From the NCBI RefSeq assembly GCF_001494595.1, contig NZ_LN929908.1, positions 3,440,468 to 3,504,467 of the forward strand: DNA of 64,000 bases, in the 5' to 3' direction. Shown piece after piece: positions 32,641 to 41,872 of this stretch (positions are counted from its first letter, which is position 1; the number at the start of each line of letters is the position of its first letter). The translations under genes were made by a program, and so were the position numbers. This DNA is from Mycobacterium sp. M26. Its GTDB lineage: Bacteria > Actinomycetota > Actinomycetes > Mycobacteriales > Mycobacteriaceae. Below the pieces are notes generated by a model, which saw only the letters and a list, made by a program, of their open reading frames with translations, was not told where the DNA came from and searched no databases.

Positions 32641-33658
32641 GCACATGGCCAGCCTGTTGCGCTGGACCCTCACCGATCCCGACATTCCCGAGGCCAACAA
32701 GGACCCGTCGAACTGGCCCGGGCTGATGCAACACGAGTGGGGTGCCGACAAGGGTGTCGCCGCGGCAGCCCAGCATCGAAAAGTACTGGTTGACAACCTT
32801 GCTCGCTGCCGCGCGGCACTCGACGACTTCGAGCCCGATGTGGTGGTGGTCTGGGGGGACGACCAGTACGAGAACTTCCGCGAGGAGGTGGTCCCGCCGT
32901 TCTGCGTCCTGGCCTACGACGATCTGGAGGTCGAACCGTTCGAGCTGATGACCGAACGGGGCAGCCCCAACGCCTGGAGCCTGCCCGATGACACCACCAT
33001 CACGGTGCACGGCAGCGCCGACGAAGGTCGGTGGCTGACCAATGAACTCATCGAGCGCGGGTTCGACATGGCGTACTCCTATCGCAAGCGGGAGAACTCG
33101 GCCTTTCCGCACGCAATCGTCAACACCCAGCTGTTCCTCGACTACGCCAACGCCGGCTCGGCCTTCCCCTATCCGCTCTTGCCGATCACGGTGAACTGCT
33201 ACGGCCCGCACGTGATCGCCCGCCGCGGCGGCTTGGTCACCTTCGCTCAATCCCGCGGTGAACGTCTCGACCCGCTCGGCCCCTCACCGGCGCGTTGCTT
33301 CGCACTCGGTCGCGCCGTGGCGCAGGCGTTCGCCGGAACCGACCTCCGGGTCGCCCTGGTGGCCTCCTCGAGCTGGTCGCATGCATTCCTCGTCGACAAG
33401 ACCTGGCATCTGACCCCGGATACGGAATCCGATCTGAGGCTCTACGGGCTGCTGACCGACGCCGATTGGGACGCCTGGCAGGCAACCCCGACCACGGACC
33501 TGCTCGATTCCGGCCAGCAGGAGCTTCTGAATTGGTTCTGCATGACGGGCGCCGCCGCCGAACTCGGACTCGAGCTCGCCTGGTCGGACATGGTCGTCAC
33601 CGATGTCTTCAACTCCAACAAGTGCTTTGCGATCTACCAGGAAGGCGGCACTCAGTGA
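32582..33658 (+). CDS. Class III extradiol ring-cleavage dioxygenase (LigB/MhpB superfamily)
   Basis: This 358-residue protein has the N-terminal iron-ligand region GLGLTHYPLLAG (H11), a WGDDQYENF block, NCYGPHVIARRG and SSSWSHAFLVDKTWHLTPD, consistent with LigB-like non-heme iron extradiol dioxygenases that use catecholic substrates. It opens the aromatic ring next to the diol. The ATG at 32582 is inside the end of the amidohydrolase gene; GGAGA precedes it. The stop overlaps the C-C hydrolase (GTGA), which would act on its yellow product. Confidence 0.88.
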   Translation: MAHFLGLGLTHYPLLAGTDEHMASLLRWTLTDPDIPEANKDPSNWPGLMQHEWGADKGVAAAAQHRKVLVDNLARCRAALDDFEPDVVVVWGDDQYENFREEVVPPFCVLAYDDLEVEPFELMTERGSPNAWSLPDDTTITVHGSADEGRWLTNELIERGFDMAYSYRKRENSAFPHAIVNTQLFLDYANAGSAFPYPLLPITVNCYGPHVIARRGGLVTFAQSRGERLDPLGPSPARCFALGRAVAQAFAGTDLRVALVASSSWSHAFLVDKTWHLTPDTESDLRLYGLLTDADWDAWQATPTTDLLDSGQQELLNWFCMTGAAAELGLELAWSDMVVTDVFNSNKCFAIYQEGGTQ

Positions 33659-34479
33659 CCTCGACGCTGACACAGTCACACACCATCGACGCCGGTGGCA
33701 TTGACACCGCCTATCTCGAGGCGGGAGCCGGGGAGCCGGTGCTGATGCTGCACGGATCCGGTCCGGGAGTCTCGGCGACCGCGAACTGGCAGCTCAACAT
33801 CGGGCACCTCGCGAAACGCTTCCACGTGCTGGCCCCGGACATCGTCGGGTTCGGCGCCACCGAGCGTCCCGACGACGTCATCTACTCGCTGCGGACCTGG
33901 ACCGACCACGTGTGGGCATTCCTGGACGCCAAAGGAATCGACCGGACGGCGATCGTCGGCAACTCCCTCGGCGGGCGGATCGCCCTGCAGATGGCCACCG
34001 ACAGCCCGGAGCGGATCAGCCGGATGGTCCTGATGGGCTCCCCCGGTGTCGGGATGACACCGACCGAGGGGCTTGCCGCACTGCGCGCCTACCAACCCTC
34101 GCACGAGGCCATGCGCCATCTACTGAAAACCTTCTTCGCGGTGAACCCCGACCTGATCACCGAGGACCTCGTGGCGATCCGCTACGAGGCCAGCGTTGCC
34201 GACGGCGCCTACGAAGCCTATCGGTCAATGTTCTTCGATCCCAGGCACAAAGGCTCGGAGTTGGCAATCACTGCCGACGAGGTGCGAGCCATCGCGACTC
34301 CCACTCTGCTCATCCATGGACGAGAGGACAAGGTCGTGCCGCTGGCAGTCTCGGTGACCATGCTCGACCTATTGCCCAACGCCGACCTACACGTGTTCAG
34401 CCGATGCGGACACTGGACCCAGATCGAGCGCGCCGACGAGTTCTCCGCGCTGGTCGCAAACTATGTGGAGGGCTCATGA
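33655..34479 (+). CDS. Meta-cleavage product C-C hydrolase (alpha/beta hydrolase)
   Basis: This 274-residue enzyme has the oxyanion motif LHGSGPGVSA, nucleophile S104 in GNSLGG, acid in HGREDKVVP and base His in CGHWTQIE. GSGPG-x-SA and the overall pattern match DmpD/BphD/HsaD-type hydrolases that split 2-hydroxy-6-oxo-dienoates into a carboxylic acid and 2-hydroxypenta-2,4-dienoate. The GTG at 33655 overlaps the dioxygenase stop. No hydratase, aldolase or dehydrogenase for the dienoate follows in the window. Confidence 0.92.
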   Translation: MTSTLTQSHTIDAGGIDTAYLEAGAGEPVLMLHGSGPGVSATANWQLNIGHLAKRFHVLAPDIVGFGATERPDDVIYSLRTWTDHVWAFLDAKGIDRTAIVGNSLGGRIALQMATDSPERISRMVLMGSPGVGMTPTEGLAALRAYQPSHEAMRHLLKTFFAVNPDLITEDLVAIRYEASVADGAYEAYRSMFFDPRHKGSELAITADEVRAIATPTLLIHGREDKVVPLAVSVTMLDLLPNADLHVFSRCGHWTQIERADEFSALVANYVEGS

Positions 34480-35783
34480 GCACCGTCGAAGACTGGACGA
34501 CAGAGTCGGCCACACCTGCGGCCGGCCAACCATTGGTCGTCGATGACCAGGACCGCAACACGTTCCGGGTACATCGTTCCGCGATGACGTCCGAAGAGGT
34601 GCATCGCGCCGAGGTGGAGCGGGTTTTCGGACACTCCTGGCTCTATGTGGGCCACGAGTCGGAGATCCCCGGGCCCGGCGACTTCGTCCGCCGCAATGTC
34701 GCCGGACGGCCGATCTTCATGGTTCGCGGCGTCAAGAGTGGCAACGTGAACGTGTTTCACAATTCCTGTACGCACCGCGGCGCGCTGGTATGTCGACAGG
34801 ACTCCGGCAACTCCAAGGTGTTTCAGTGCTTCTACCATGCCTGGACGTTCGACAGCGAGGGCACGCTCAAAGGCGTGCCTGACCGGGAGGGCTACTCCAA
34901 CGGCCTGAACTTCGACGAACTCGGACTTGTGAAGGTCGCCCGCGTCGAGTCCTACCGCGGCTTCGTGTTCACCAGCTACGACCGCGACATCGTCGACCTG
35001 CCAACATGGCTGGCGGGCGCGGCGGAGTACATCGACCTGGTGGTCGACGGTTGCGGGGGCTCCGTCGAAATCATCAAGGGCACCAATGAATACAGCTTCG
35101 ACGCCAACTACAAGCTGCTCGTCGAGAACAGTGCCGACGGCTACCACGCAGCATCCACCCACGACACCTACTTCAAGTACCTGGTGTCGCTGGGCACCGA
35201 TCTGCAGGGCGGGGTGATCGGCGAGGCCGTGACACTCGGAAACGGCCACGCCGTCATCGAGTACTCGTCCCCGTGGGGTCGGCCCGTCGCCAAGTGGGAA
35301 CCGCTGTTCGGCGAGCAGGCGAAGGTCGAGATCGACCGGATCCGTGCCGAATTGATCGACCGCTACGGCGAGGAGCGGGCCCACAAGATGTGCGAGGTGA
35401 ACCGCAACCTGATCATCTATCCGAACCTCATCATCAACGACATCATGGCCGTGACGGTCCGCACGATGTTCTCGCCCGCACCCAACCGGGTCGACGTCAC
35501 GGCCTGGGAGTTGGCTCCCACCAACGAGACACCGAGCCTGCGCAACCGCCGCCTCGACAGCTTCCTGACCTTTCTCGGACCCGGCGGCTTTGCGACCCCG
35601 GACGACATCGAGGCACTCGAATCCTGCCAGCTGGGCTTCTCCAGTGGCGGCTGCGAGTGGAATGACATCTCCCGCGGCATGGGGCGCGGACCGATGGCCA
35701 ACGACGAGGAACAGATGCGGGAATACTGGCGGCGATGGCAGCAACAGATGGGTGATGCCGCGGCCCTGGGCGGTCCTCGATGA
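34476..35783 (+). CDS. Aromatic-ring-hydroxylating dioxygenase, large (alpha) subunit
   Basis: This 435-residue alpha subunit has the Rieske ligands C98-x-H100 (CTHRG) and C118-x2-H121 (CFYHAW), and the mononuclear iron ligands H224 and H229 with the bridging D221 in ADGYHAASTHDTY. It starts MSTVEDW at an ATG overlapping the hydrolase stop (ATGA). The beta subunit follows with another ATGA overlap, so an alpha3beta3 enzyme of the benzoate/cumate/biphenyl type is expected. No ferredoxin or reductase gene is in this operon. Confidence 0.94.
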   Translation: MSTVEDWTTESATPAAGQPLVVDDQDRNTFRVHRSAMTSEEVHRAEVERVFGHSWLYVGHESEIPGPGDFVRRNVAGRPIFMVRGVKSGNVNVFHNSCTHRGALVCRQDSGNSKVFQCFYHAWTFDSEGTLKGVPDREGYSNGLNFDELGLVKVARVESYRGFVFTSYDRDIVDLPTWLAGAAEYIDLVVDGCGGSVEIIKGTNEYSFDANYKLLVENSADGYHAASTHDTYFKYLVSLGTDLQGGVIGEAVTLGNGHAVIEYSSPWGRPVAKWEPLFGEQAKVEIDRIRAELIDRYGEERAHKMCEVNRNLIIYPNLIINDIMAVTVRTMFSPAPNRVDVTAWELAPTNETPSLRNRRLDSFLTFLGPGGFATPDDIEALESCQLGFSSGGCEWNDISRGMGRGPMANDEEQMREYWRRWQQQMGDAAALGGPR

Positions 35784-36274
35784 CCATCGTCGCCGTAACC
35801 CGTTCTGAGATAGAGGATTTCCTCTACCACGAGGCGTCTCTGCTGGACGCCTGGAACCTCGACGGCTGGCTGGATCTGTACACCCCGGACGCCAAATACG
35901 AGGTGCCCTGCAATGACAAACTGGACGCCGACCCGGAGCGTGACCTCCTGCTCATCGACGACGACCACCGCCGCATGCAGGCGAGGGTGGAGCGCCTGAA
36001 CAATCGCAGGGCGCACCGCGAATACCCGCACTCGCGCAGTAACCACCAGGTCTTCAATGTGCGCGTCGAGCCGGCCGGTCTGCAAGACGGGGAGATCACC
36101 GTGACCGCCTCGTTCACCGTGTGGCGATTCAGGGGCGGGAAGTCGAGCGCCTATGTGGGCCGATACCGCTACCGGTTGCGACCGGTCGACGGCAGCTTCC
36201 GAATCGCCTACAAGCGAGTCGAGTTGGACATGACCGATCTGCGCCAGGTCGCCGACGTGGCGATCATCTTGTGA
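35780..36274 (+). CDS. Aromatic-ring-hydroxylating dioxygenase, small (beta) subunit
   Basis: This 164-residue protein has an NTF2-like fold. DFLYHEASLLDAWNLDGWLDLY near the start, RRMQARVERLN, SRSNHQVFNVRV and RVELDMTDLR are the conserved beta-subunit blocks. It has a structural role and helps set substrate specificity. It overlaps the alpha gene and the following SDR gene by ATGA and GTGA, so the three products are made together. Confidence 0.93.
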   Translation: MTIVAVTRSEIEDFLYHEASLLDAWNLDGWLDLYTPDAKYEVPCNDKLDADPERDLLLIDDDHRRMQARVERLNNRRAHREYPHSRSNHQVFNVRVEPAGLQDGEITVTASFTVWRFRGGKSSAYVGRYRYRLRPVDGSFRIAYKRVELDMTDLRQVADVAIIL

Positions 36275-37032
36275 CCGGTGCACTCGACGGTCGGACCGCG
36301 ATCGTCACCGGGGCTGCCTCCGGAATCGGGCTCGGTATCACCAGTCAACTGATCGCCGACGGGGCACGGGTCTTCATCGCCACCCGATCGCAGGAGGACC
36401 TCGATCGGGTGACGTCACTTGCCGTCACCGGTGGCTTCATCGGCGAACTTCACAGACCCGGTGTGGCCGATGATCTCCTTGCCGCGGCAATCCAGGCGCT
36501 CGGCCATGTCGACGTTCTGGTCAACAACGCCGGCGGCGGCGTGATCAAGCCGACCCTGGAACATACCGAGGAGACGCTGCAGGCCACCATCGACAACAAT
36601 CTCTGGACCACCATCAGGTGTATTCGAGCGGTCCTGCCGCACATGGTCTCCCGCGGCCACGGCCGGATCATCAACATCGGCGCCGACTCGGTGCGCACCG
36701 GTCTGATGGACCATGCCATGTACAACGCTGCCAAGGGCGGAGTGCACGCCATGATGACCGGCCTCGCCCGGGAGTTCGCCGACTCGGGCATCACCACCAA
36801 CACTGTGGCACCGTGCTACGTCCTCACTCCCGAACTGGCGGCCCTGTTCGCGTCCGGTGAAGCGCCGCCGCGGCTGCGGCAAGTCGTCGAACAGGGCACC
36901 GAGATCGTTCCCATGGGCCGCCCGGGAGTTCCGGCTGAAGTGGCCGCCACCGTGGCATTCCTGGCCGGTGACGACAGCAGGTTCATCACCGGCCAGACCA
37001 TCTACGTCAATGGCGGCGCCAGCATGGGCTGA
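36271..37032 (+). CDS. SDR, probable cis-dihydrodiol dehydrogenase
   Basis: This 253-residue classical SDR has GAASGIG, NNAGGG, catalytic Ser in IGADS and YNAAK. It directly follows the dioxygenase beta subunit (GTGA overlap), the usual place for the NAD-dependent dehydrogenase that re-aromatises the cis-dihydrodiol to a catechol (BenD or CmtB role). The GTG start at 36271 gives the normal SDR N-terminus TGALDGRTAIVTG. Role assigned by position; many SDRs look alike. Confidence 0.87.
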   Translation: MTGALDGRTAIVTGAASGIGLGITSQLIADGARVFIATRSQEDLDRVTSLAVTGGFIGELHRPGVADDLLAAAIQALGHVDVLVNNAGGGVIKPTLEHTEETLQATIDNNLWTTIRCIRAVLPHMVSRGHGRIINIGADSVRTGLMDHAMYNAAKGGVHAMMTGLAREFADSGITTNTVAPCYVLTPELAALFASGEAPPRLRQVVEQGTEIVPMGRPGVPAEVAATVAFLAGDDSRFITGQTIYVNGGASMG

Positions 37033-37059
37033 GGCCCGTTACGAGCGGAAGGATCCTTC

Positions 37060-37806
37060 ATGCCAGTGTCCAGGGTGCACCGCATTTCGGCGTTGCTGGC
37101 GGCCTTCGAAACCGGTGACCGAAGCCTCGGCATCAGCGAATTGTCCAGGCGCACCGCAATTCCGAAAACGGCCGTATTCCGGTTGATCAAGGATCTGGAG
37201 GAAGTCGGATTTCTCGAACGCAGTGGTGACGGCGTCGTTCTCGGCGTGCGACTGTTCGAACTGGGGCAGCAGGCGTCTGCCAGGAGTTCCGTACGCAACG
37301 TCGCTCTGCCACTCATGGCTGATCTGCGGGAGGCCACCCGCCAGACGATCCATCTGGCCATCCTGGACGGCACCGACGTGGTGTACATCGAGGTTCTGCG
37401 CGGACGCAACGCCCCACGGTTGCCGTCCGTGGTCGGTGGACGCCTGCCCGCCCATGCGACCGGGGTCGGCAAGGCGCTGCTCGCCGGATCAGGTGGTGAC
37501 GCGACCGACGCCGTGATCACCGCGGGCCTGACCCGCGTCGGCCCCAGGACGATCACCGCCGCAGATGCGTTTCGGCGCCAGCTGATCGGGATCGCCGCCC
37601 GCGGCATCGCCTACGAACACGAGGAGTCCGCGTCCGGGGTCGCGTGCGTCGCCAGCGCTATACGCCGACATGACGGAACACCGATCGCCGCCATCTCAGC
37701 GTCGGGACGGGCCGACACGGTCGACATCCGCCGTATCGGTCCTGCAGTCCGCATCGCCGCGCAGAGCATCACCAGGGTTCTCACGGCCACGCTCGAAGCG
37801 GATTGA
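37060..37806 (+). CDS. IclR family transcriptional regulator
   Basis: This 248-residue protein has an N-terminal winged HTH (VHRISALLAAFE, GISELSRRTAIPKTAVFRLIKDL) and a C-terminal IclR effector domain with DVVYIEVLRGRN, PAHATGVGKALLA and VACVASAIRRHDGTPIAAIS. Many IclR proteins (PcaR, MhpR-like) regulate aromatic degradation operons. It is the last gene of the meta-cleavage operon, 27 bases after the SDR, with GGAAGGA before the ATG. Likely effector: an aromatic acid or pathway intermediate. Confidence 0.92.
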   Translation: MPVSRVHRISALLAAFETGDRSLGISELSRRTAIPKTAVFRLIKDLEEVGFLERSGDGVVLGVRLFELGQQASARSSVRNVALPLMADLREATRQTIHLAILDGTDVVYIEVLRGRNAPRLPSVVGGRLPAHATGVGKALLAGSGGDATDAVITAGLTRVGPRTITAADAFRRQLIGIAARGIAYEHEESASGVACVASAIRRHDGTPIAAISASGRADTVDIRRIGPAVRIAAQSITRVLTATLEAD

Positions 37807-37819
37807 GCGGTCATAACTG

Positions 37820-37840
37820 CACCTCGCCCCCCTGGAGGTG
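37820..37840 (+). terminator. Hairpin after iclR, weak terminator candidate
   Basis: CACCTC at 37820-37825 and GAGGTG at 37835-37840 form a 6-bp stem, 14 bases past the iclR stop. A second small dyad, CCCT-CATA-AGGG, lies at 37850-37861 and may belong to the next promoter. No T run follows. Confidence 0.35.
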
Positions 37841-37891
37841 ACTGAAAAACCCTCATAAGGGAGACGCAGGCACATCGGAGGCACAACTAGC

Positions 37892-38335
37892 GTGGCCCCG
37901 ATGAGCGCCGACCCGGCCGACCTCCTCGGCTACCCCGCCCGCTACTTTGCCGCCTGGAGCCAGCGTGACCTTGCCAGCGCTCTTGACGTGATCGCCGAGA
38001 ACGTCGAGTGGCAGGACCCGTCGCTGCCCGAACCCCTTACCGATCGCGACGGCGCCGCCGGGTTCTTCACCGCGGCGTGGAGCGGGTTCCCCGACATGGC
38101 CTTCCATGCGATTGGCGAGCCGCTCATCGACGTCGCCAACAACAAGGTCACCCAAGAGTGGCGGATGACCGGCACTCACACCGGGGAGGGTTTCCCGCCC
38201 GGAGTACCACCCACCGGCCGAGCGTTCGATGTCACCGGTATGGACGTGTGGAAGGTTGACGATGCCGGCCGTGCGGTGTCGGTGCATGCCTACTGGAACG
38301 TCGGAACCCTGCTCACTCAACTCGGCCTGGTCTGA
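37892..38335 (+). CDS. SnoaL-like (NTF2 fold) protein
   Basis: This 147-residue protein has the SnoaL/ester-cyclase pattern PARYFAAWSQRDLASALDVIAENVEWQDP, FPDMAFHAIGEPLID, VTQEWRMTGTHTGE and PPTGRAFDVTGMDVWKV. Such proteins are often isomerases, cyclases or hydratases, but the fold alone does not define a reaction. The GTG at 37892 follows GGAGG by ten bases; an ATG at 37901 is possible. It starts the cluster of MDR and crotonase genes, nine bases before the next gene. Confidence 0.8.
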   Translation: MAPMSADPADLLGYPARYFAAWSQRDLASALDVIAENVEWQDPSLPEPLTDRDGAAGFFTAAWSGFPDMAFHAIGEPLIDVANNKVTQEWRMTGTHTGEGFPPGVPPTGRAFDVTGMDVWKVDDAGRAVSVHAYWNVGTLLTQLGLV

Positions 38336-38344
38336 CCGCCCGAC

Positions 38345-39325
38345 GTGCACGCTGTCGTCCTCCACGAGTTCGGCGACCCGGCAGTTCTGAGGCCCGGTTC
38401 GTTCCCCGACCCACCCGACCAACCGGGCTGGGTGACCGTCGAGCTCAAGGCCGCGGCGCTGAATTGGCACGACGTCCTGGTCCGCCAGGGTCGCTACCGC
38501 TCCCCCTTGCCCCACGTCATCGGCGCCGACGGAGCCGGGGTACGTCGGGATACCGGTGACGACGTGGTGATCGTCCCGTCCCTGCACTGGGGTCAGCGCG
38601 ACGAGGCTCCGGCACCGGGGTGGGAAATTCTCGGCGACCATGTCCCGGGTACCTACGCCGAACTGGTGAGCGTGCCGGCAGAATGCCTGGCTCCCAAACC
38701 GGCAGGATTCAGCTGGGCGCAGGCGGCAGCCCTGCCACTTGTCGGCCTGACCACCTACCGCGCCTTGTTCAGCCGGGGCCGGCTGCGGGCCGGCGAGTCG
38801 ATGCTGGTGGTGGGTGCCGGCGGCGGAATCGCCACCATGGCAGTGCAATTGGCCTCACACAGCGGTGCCTCGATCACGGTCACCTCGTCATCGGCCGACA
38901 AGATCACCGCCGCGGTCTGCGAGGGTGCTACCGGCGGAGTGCTGCACACCGACCCGGACTGGCCGGAGCAGGCTCGGCAGATGTCGCCCTCGGGCGGCGG
39001 CTTCGATCTTGTCCTCGACCCGGTGGGACGCTGGCCGGAATCCGTTCGGGCACTTCGGCCCGGCGGTCGGCTGGTGGTGCTGGGTGCCAACGCCGCCGAG
39101 ACAGCGCCGATGGATGTGCGCGCGTTCTACTTCGGCCAGTACGACCTGCTCGGCACGACGATGGGCAACGTCCGCGACTTCGCCGGGCTGCTGGCCCTTC
39201 TCGCCGAGCATCGGGTACCCCCGCCGGTCATCGACCGAGCCTTCCCCCTCGACGAAGCAGCCGAGGCCCATACCCACCTCGAGACCACCAGAGGATTCGG
39301 AAAGACCGTATTGGAGATCGCATGA
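38345..39325 (+). CDS. Quinone oxidoreductase-type medium-chain dehydrogenase/reductase
   Basis: This 326-residue MDR protein has the GroES-like N-terminal domain (AALNWHDVLVRQGRY, VIGADGAGV) and the Rossmann motif VVGAGGGIATMAVQLA. The catalytic-zinc Cys is absent (ALNWHD) and so is the four-Cys structural zinc loop, so it is a zinc-independent NADPH enoyl or quinone reductase. The GTG at 38345 gives MHAVVLHEFGDPAVL. It overlaps the following crotonase by ATGA, suggesting reduction of an enone or enoyl-CoA in the same route. Confidence 0.88.
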   Translation: MHAVVLHEFGDPAVLRPGSFPDPPDQPGWVTVELKAAALNWHDVLVRQGRYRSPLPHVIGADGAGVRRDTGDDVVIVPSLHWGQRDEAPAPGWEILGDHVPGTYAELVSVPAECLAPKPAGFSWAQAAALPLVGLTTYRALFSRGRLRAGESMLVVGAGGGIATMAVQLASHSGASITVTSSSADKITAAVCEGATGGVLHTDPDWPEQARQMSPSGGGFDLVLDPVGRWPESVRALRPGGRLVVLGANAAETAPMDVRAFYFGQYDLLGTTMGNVRDFAGLLALLAEHRVPPPVIDRAFPLDEAAEAHTHLETTRGFGKTVLEIA

Positions 39326-40125
39326 CCCAGCTCGTCGCTTACGACCCGCGCCGCACGGGTCCGGAACCGGACGCGCCGCTGGCCGCCTACCTGATCCTGG
39401 ATGACCCACAGCGGCGCAACGCGTTGTCCGACGCCCTGCTCGACCAGCTGATGGAAGGGCTCGACCGCGCGGCGGCGGACCCCCATGTCCGGGTGATCGT
39501 CCTGACATCATCACACGACAAGGTGTTCTCCTCCGGCGGAAATCTCGACGCGTTCGCCGACACCCGTCCGACCATCACCAAATACGCCGGCCTGAACCGC
39601 TTTCCGGACTTGTACCGAACCCTCACCGCAATCAACAAGCCCGTGGTCTGTGCCGCTAACGGTGACGTCCTCGCCGGGGCCCTCGGGATTGCGTTGGCCT
39701 GCGATCTGGTGATCGCCAAACAATCGGTCCGGCTGGGCTGCCCCGAGATCAACATCGGCGCATTTCCGTTCATGATCTCCGCCCTCATCTTCCGGGCGAC
39801 CGGGCGACTGGCCGCCAACGAGCTGATGATGACCGGCCGACTGTTGTCGGCGGACGAGGCACTCGACGTTGGTCTGGTGAACCGCGTTGTGCCCGACGAG
39901 CAGTTCGATGACGCGGTACGCGACTGGGTCGCCACGATCGCGTCGAAGTCGCCACTGCTGCTCGGGCTGGGTAAGAAGGCACTCGCCGCAACCCGGGATC
40001 TGCCACTGGACGCAGCGCTGGACTACCTGCAGGCCCAGCTTGCTCTGGCCTTCACCACCGAGGACCTGACCGAGGGGGTGCGCGCGTTCAAGGAGAAGCG
40101 TGCCCCCGTCTGGCGCAATGCCTAG
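39322..40125 (+). CDS. Enoyl-CoA hydratase/isomerase family protein
   Basis: This 267-residue crotonase has FSSGGNLDAF, ANGDVLAGALGIALACDLVIA and CPEINIGAFPFM. Only one of the two classical glutamates is kept (in CPEINIG); the first is replaced in the AGALGIALA block. This layout is like isohexenylglutaconyl-CoA or methylglutaconyl-CoA hydratases and some isomerases. ATG overlaps the MDR stop. It is the last gene before the FadR-type site at 40141. Confidence 0.88.
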   Translation: MTQLVAYDPRRTGPEPDAPLAAYLILDDPQRRNALSDALLDQLMEGLDRAAADPHVRVIVLTSSHDKVFSSGGNLDAFADTRPTITKYAGLNRFPDLYRTLTAINKPVVCAANGDVLAGALGIALACDLVIAKQSVRLGCPEINIGAFPFMISALIFRATGRLAANELMMTGRLLSADEALDVGLVNRVVPDEQFDDAVRDWVATIASKSPLLLGLGKKALAATRDLPLDAALDYLQAQLALAFTTEDLTEGVRAFKEKRAPVWRNA

Positions 40126-40140
40126 GTCGCCTCTTGCCTT

Positions 40141-40158
40141 TTTGGTCTGACCATAATA
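40141..40158. promoter_or_regulatory. FadR-type GntR operator upstream of fadD
   Basis: The sequence is TTTGGTCTGACCATAATA in this window, with the core TGGTCTGACCA at 40143-40153, a perfect TGGT-CTG-ACCA dyad like the E. coli FadR core. It lies 34 bases upstream of the fadD start at 40192, and its right half overlaps a CATAAT-like -10 element. Confidence 0.75.
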
Positions 40159-40191
40159 AGGTTTCGCCATTCACCGAAGGGATGACCAGCG

Positions 40192-41862
40192 ATGAAGCCT
40201 GGTAAGCACACCGATCGCTACACACCCGACGAGATCCGCGCCTATCGGGACGCGGGCCTGTGGAGCGACGAAACCATGTTCGACTTGCTGTCACTGCAAG
40301 CGGACACTCGCCCGGACAAGGTGTTCGCCACCGACGGGGAACGCTCGCTCACCTACCGGGAATTGCACGACTCCGCGCTGCGACTGGCGGCCGGATTCCA
40401 CGCCCGAGGCTGGCGGGCCGGCGACACCGTCGCGGTGCAGCTGCCCAACTGGGTGGAGTTCATCGAAGTGGTGGCCGCTCTGTCACGGCTCGGGATCATC
40501 ACCGTGCCGATCATGCCGATCTACCGCCGCGACGAGGCCGGCTATGTCGTCGGCCACGCCGAAGCACGCGCGGTGATCGCTCCGTCGATGTTCAAAGGCT
40601 TCGACTACCTCGGCATGTACCGCGATGTGCGTACCGAGCATCCCGAGTTGGAAATCGTGGTAGCCCGTCCGGATGCCGCCGCGTTGGCGACTGCCGGTGA
40701 AACGGGAAGTGGTGTTAGCACTTTGGACGGTGTACGCGCTGAGACGGTGCCGGCCGAGTCCGATCTGCCGCCCCAACCGAGCGCCGACGACCCGTTCCTC
40801 ATCGTCTACACCTCCGGCACCACCTCCCGGCCGAAGGGCTGTGTTCACACCTTCAACACCTACTGCTCCGGAGCACGCAGCCTCACCAAGGCATTCGGCT
40901 ACACCGAGGCCGACGTGCAGTTCGGCCCTTCGCCGATCACCCACACCACCGGCCTGGTGACCAGCGTGCTGGTGCCGTTGCTCAACGGTGCGGCCACCCA
41001 CGTGATGGCCGAGTGGGAGCCGGTTCGCGGTGCGGCCGAAATCGCCAGATTCGGCTGCACCCAGGCCGTCACCGCAACCACCTTCCTGCAGATGCTGCTG
41101 GAGGCGTTCGACCCGGAACGCGACGACCTGTCCAGCCTTCGCCTGTGGGTGTGTGCCGGCGCACCGATACCCCGTGCCGTCGTCGAGCGCGCCCATGACA
41201 CGCTCCCCCACCTCAAGGTCCTGAGCCTGTACGGCCGCAGCGAAAACCTCATGACCACAACCTGCACGATTACCGACGACACCAGTCGGGCGCTGAACTC
41301 CGACGGCTCCGCGATGGACGGACACACGGTTGCCATCGTCGACGAAGAGGGCCGCGAGGTTCCCCGCGGCTCCGAAGGGGACATCGCCTACCGCGGGCCG
41401 TCGCACATGATCGGCTACCTGGGCAACCCGGAGGAAACCGCCGCCCTGTTCACCCCTAGTGGATTCTCGCGGTCCGGCGATCTTGGCGTCATGGACGCGG
41501 ACGGCTTCGTCCGAGTCACCGGACGACTCAAGGACATCATCATTCGGGGCGGCATGAACATCAGCGCCCGAGAACTCGAGGAGCACCTCGTGGCGCACCC
41601 AGCGCTGAGTGACTCGGCCGTTGTGGGATACCCCGACGACCGACTGGGAGAGAGGGTGGCAGTCTTCGTCGTCGCCCGATCAGGCCACTCCGAGCCGTCG
41701 GTCGAGGAATTGCGGGCCTACCTCACCGGGCACGGGGTCGCGATCCAGAAGACGCCCGAGCGGGTGATCAGCGTCGAGAGCCTGCCCATGACCGCAACCG
41801 GCAAGGTACAGAAGCACCAGCTGCGCGAACAGGCCGCCAAGATCACCGAGGCTGGAAAGTAG
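40192..41862 (+). CDS. Acyl-CoA synthetase, candidate cyclohexanecarboxylate-CoA ligase type
   Basis: This 556-residue ANL ligase has IVYTSGTTSRPKGCVHT, the SLYGRSENLM motif, RLKDIIIRGGMNISARELEE and the A10 lysine in LPMTATGKVQKHQ. The PNWVEF block and overall layout resemble AliA-like alicyclic acid ligases (impression only). It has its own FadR-type operator 34 bases upstream and is followed 10 bases later by an acyl-CoA dehydrogenase, so it probably activates the entry acid of the ring-opening pathway. Confidence 0.9.
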   Translation: MKPGKHTDRYTPDEIRAYRDAGLWSDETMFDLLSLQADTRPDKVFATDGERSLTYRELHDSALRLAAGFHARGWRAGDTVAVQLPNWVEFIEVVAALSRLGIITVPIMPIYRRDEAGYVVGHAEARAVIAPSMFKGFDYLGMYRDVRTEHPELEIVVARPDAAALATAGETGSGVSTLDGVRAETVPAESDLPPQPSADDPFLIVYTSGTTSRPKGCVHTFNTYCSGARSLTKAFGYTEADVQFGPSPITHTTGLVTSVLVPLLNGAATHVMAEWEPVRGAAEIARFGCTQAVTATTFLQMLLEAFDPERDDLSSLRLWVCAGAPIPRAVVERAHDTLPHLKVLSLYGRSENLMTTTCTITDDTSRALNSDGSAMDGHTVAIVDEEGREVPRGSEGDIAYRGPSHMIGYLGNPEETAALFTPSGFSRSGDLGVMDADGFVRVTGRLKDIIIRGGMNISARELEEHLVAHPALSDSAVVGYPDDRLGERVAVFVVARSGHSEPSVEELRAYLTGHGVAIQKTPERVISVESLPMTATGKVQKHQLREQAAKITEAGK

Positions 41863-41872
41863 AAGCACCGGA

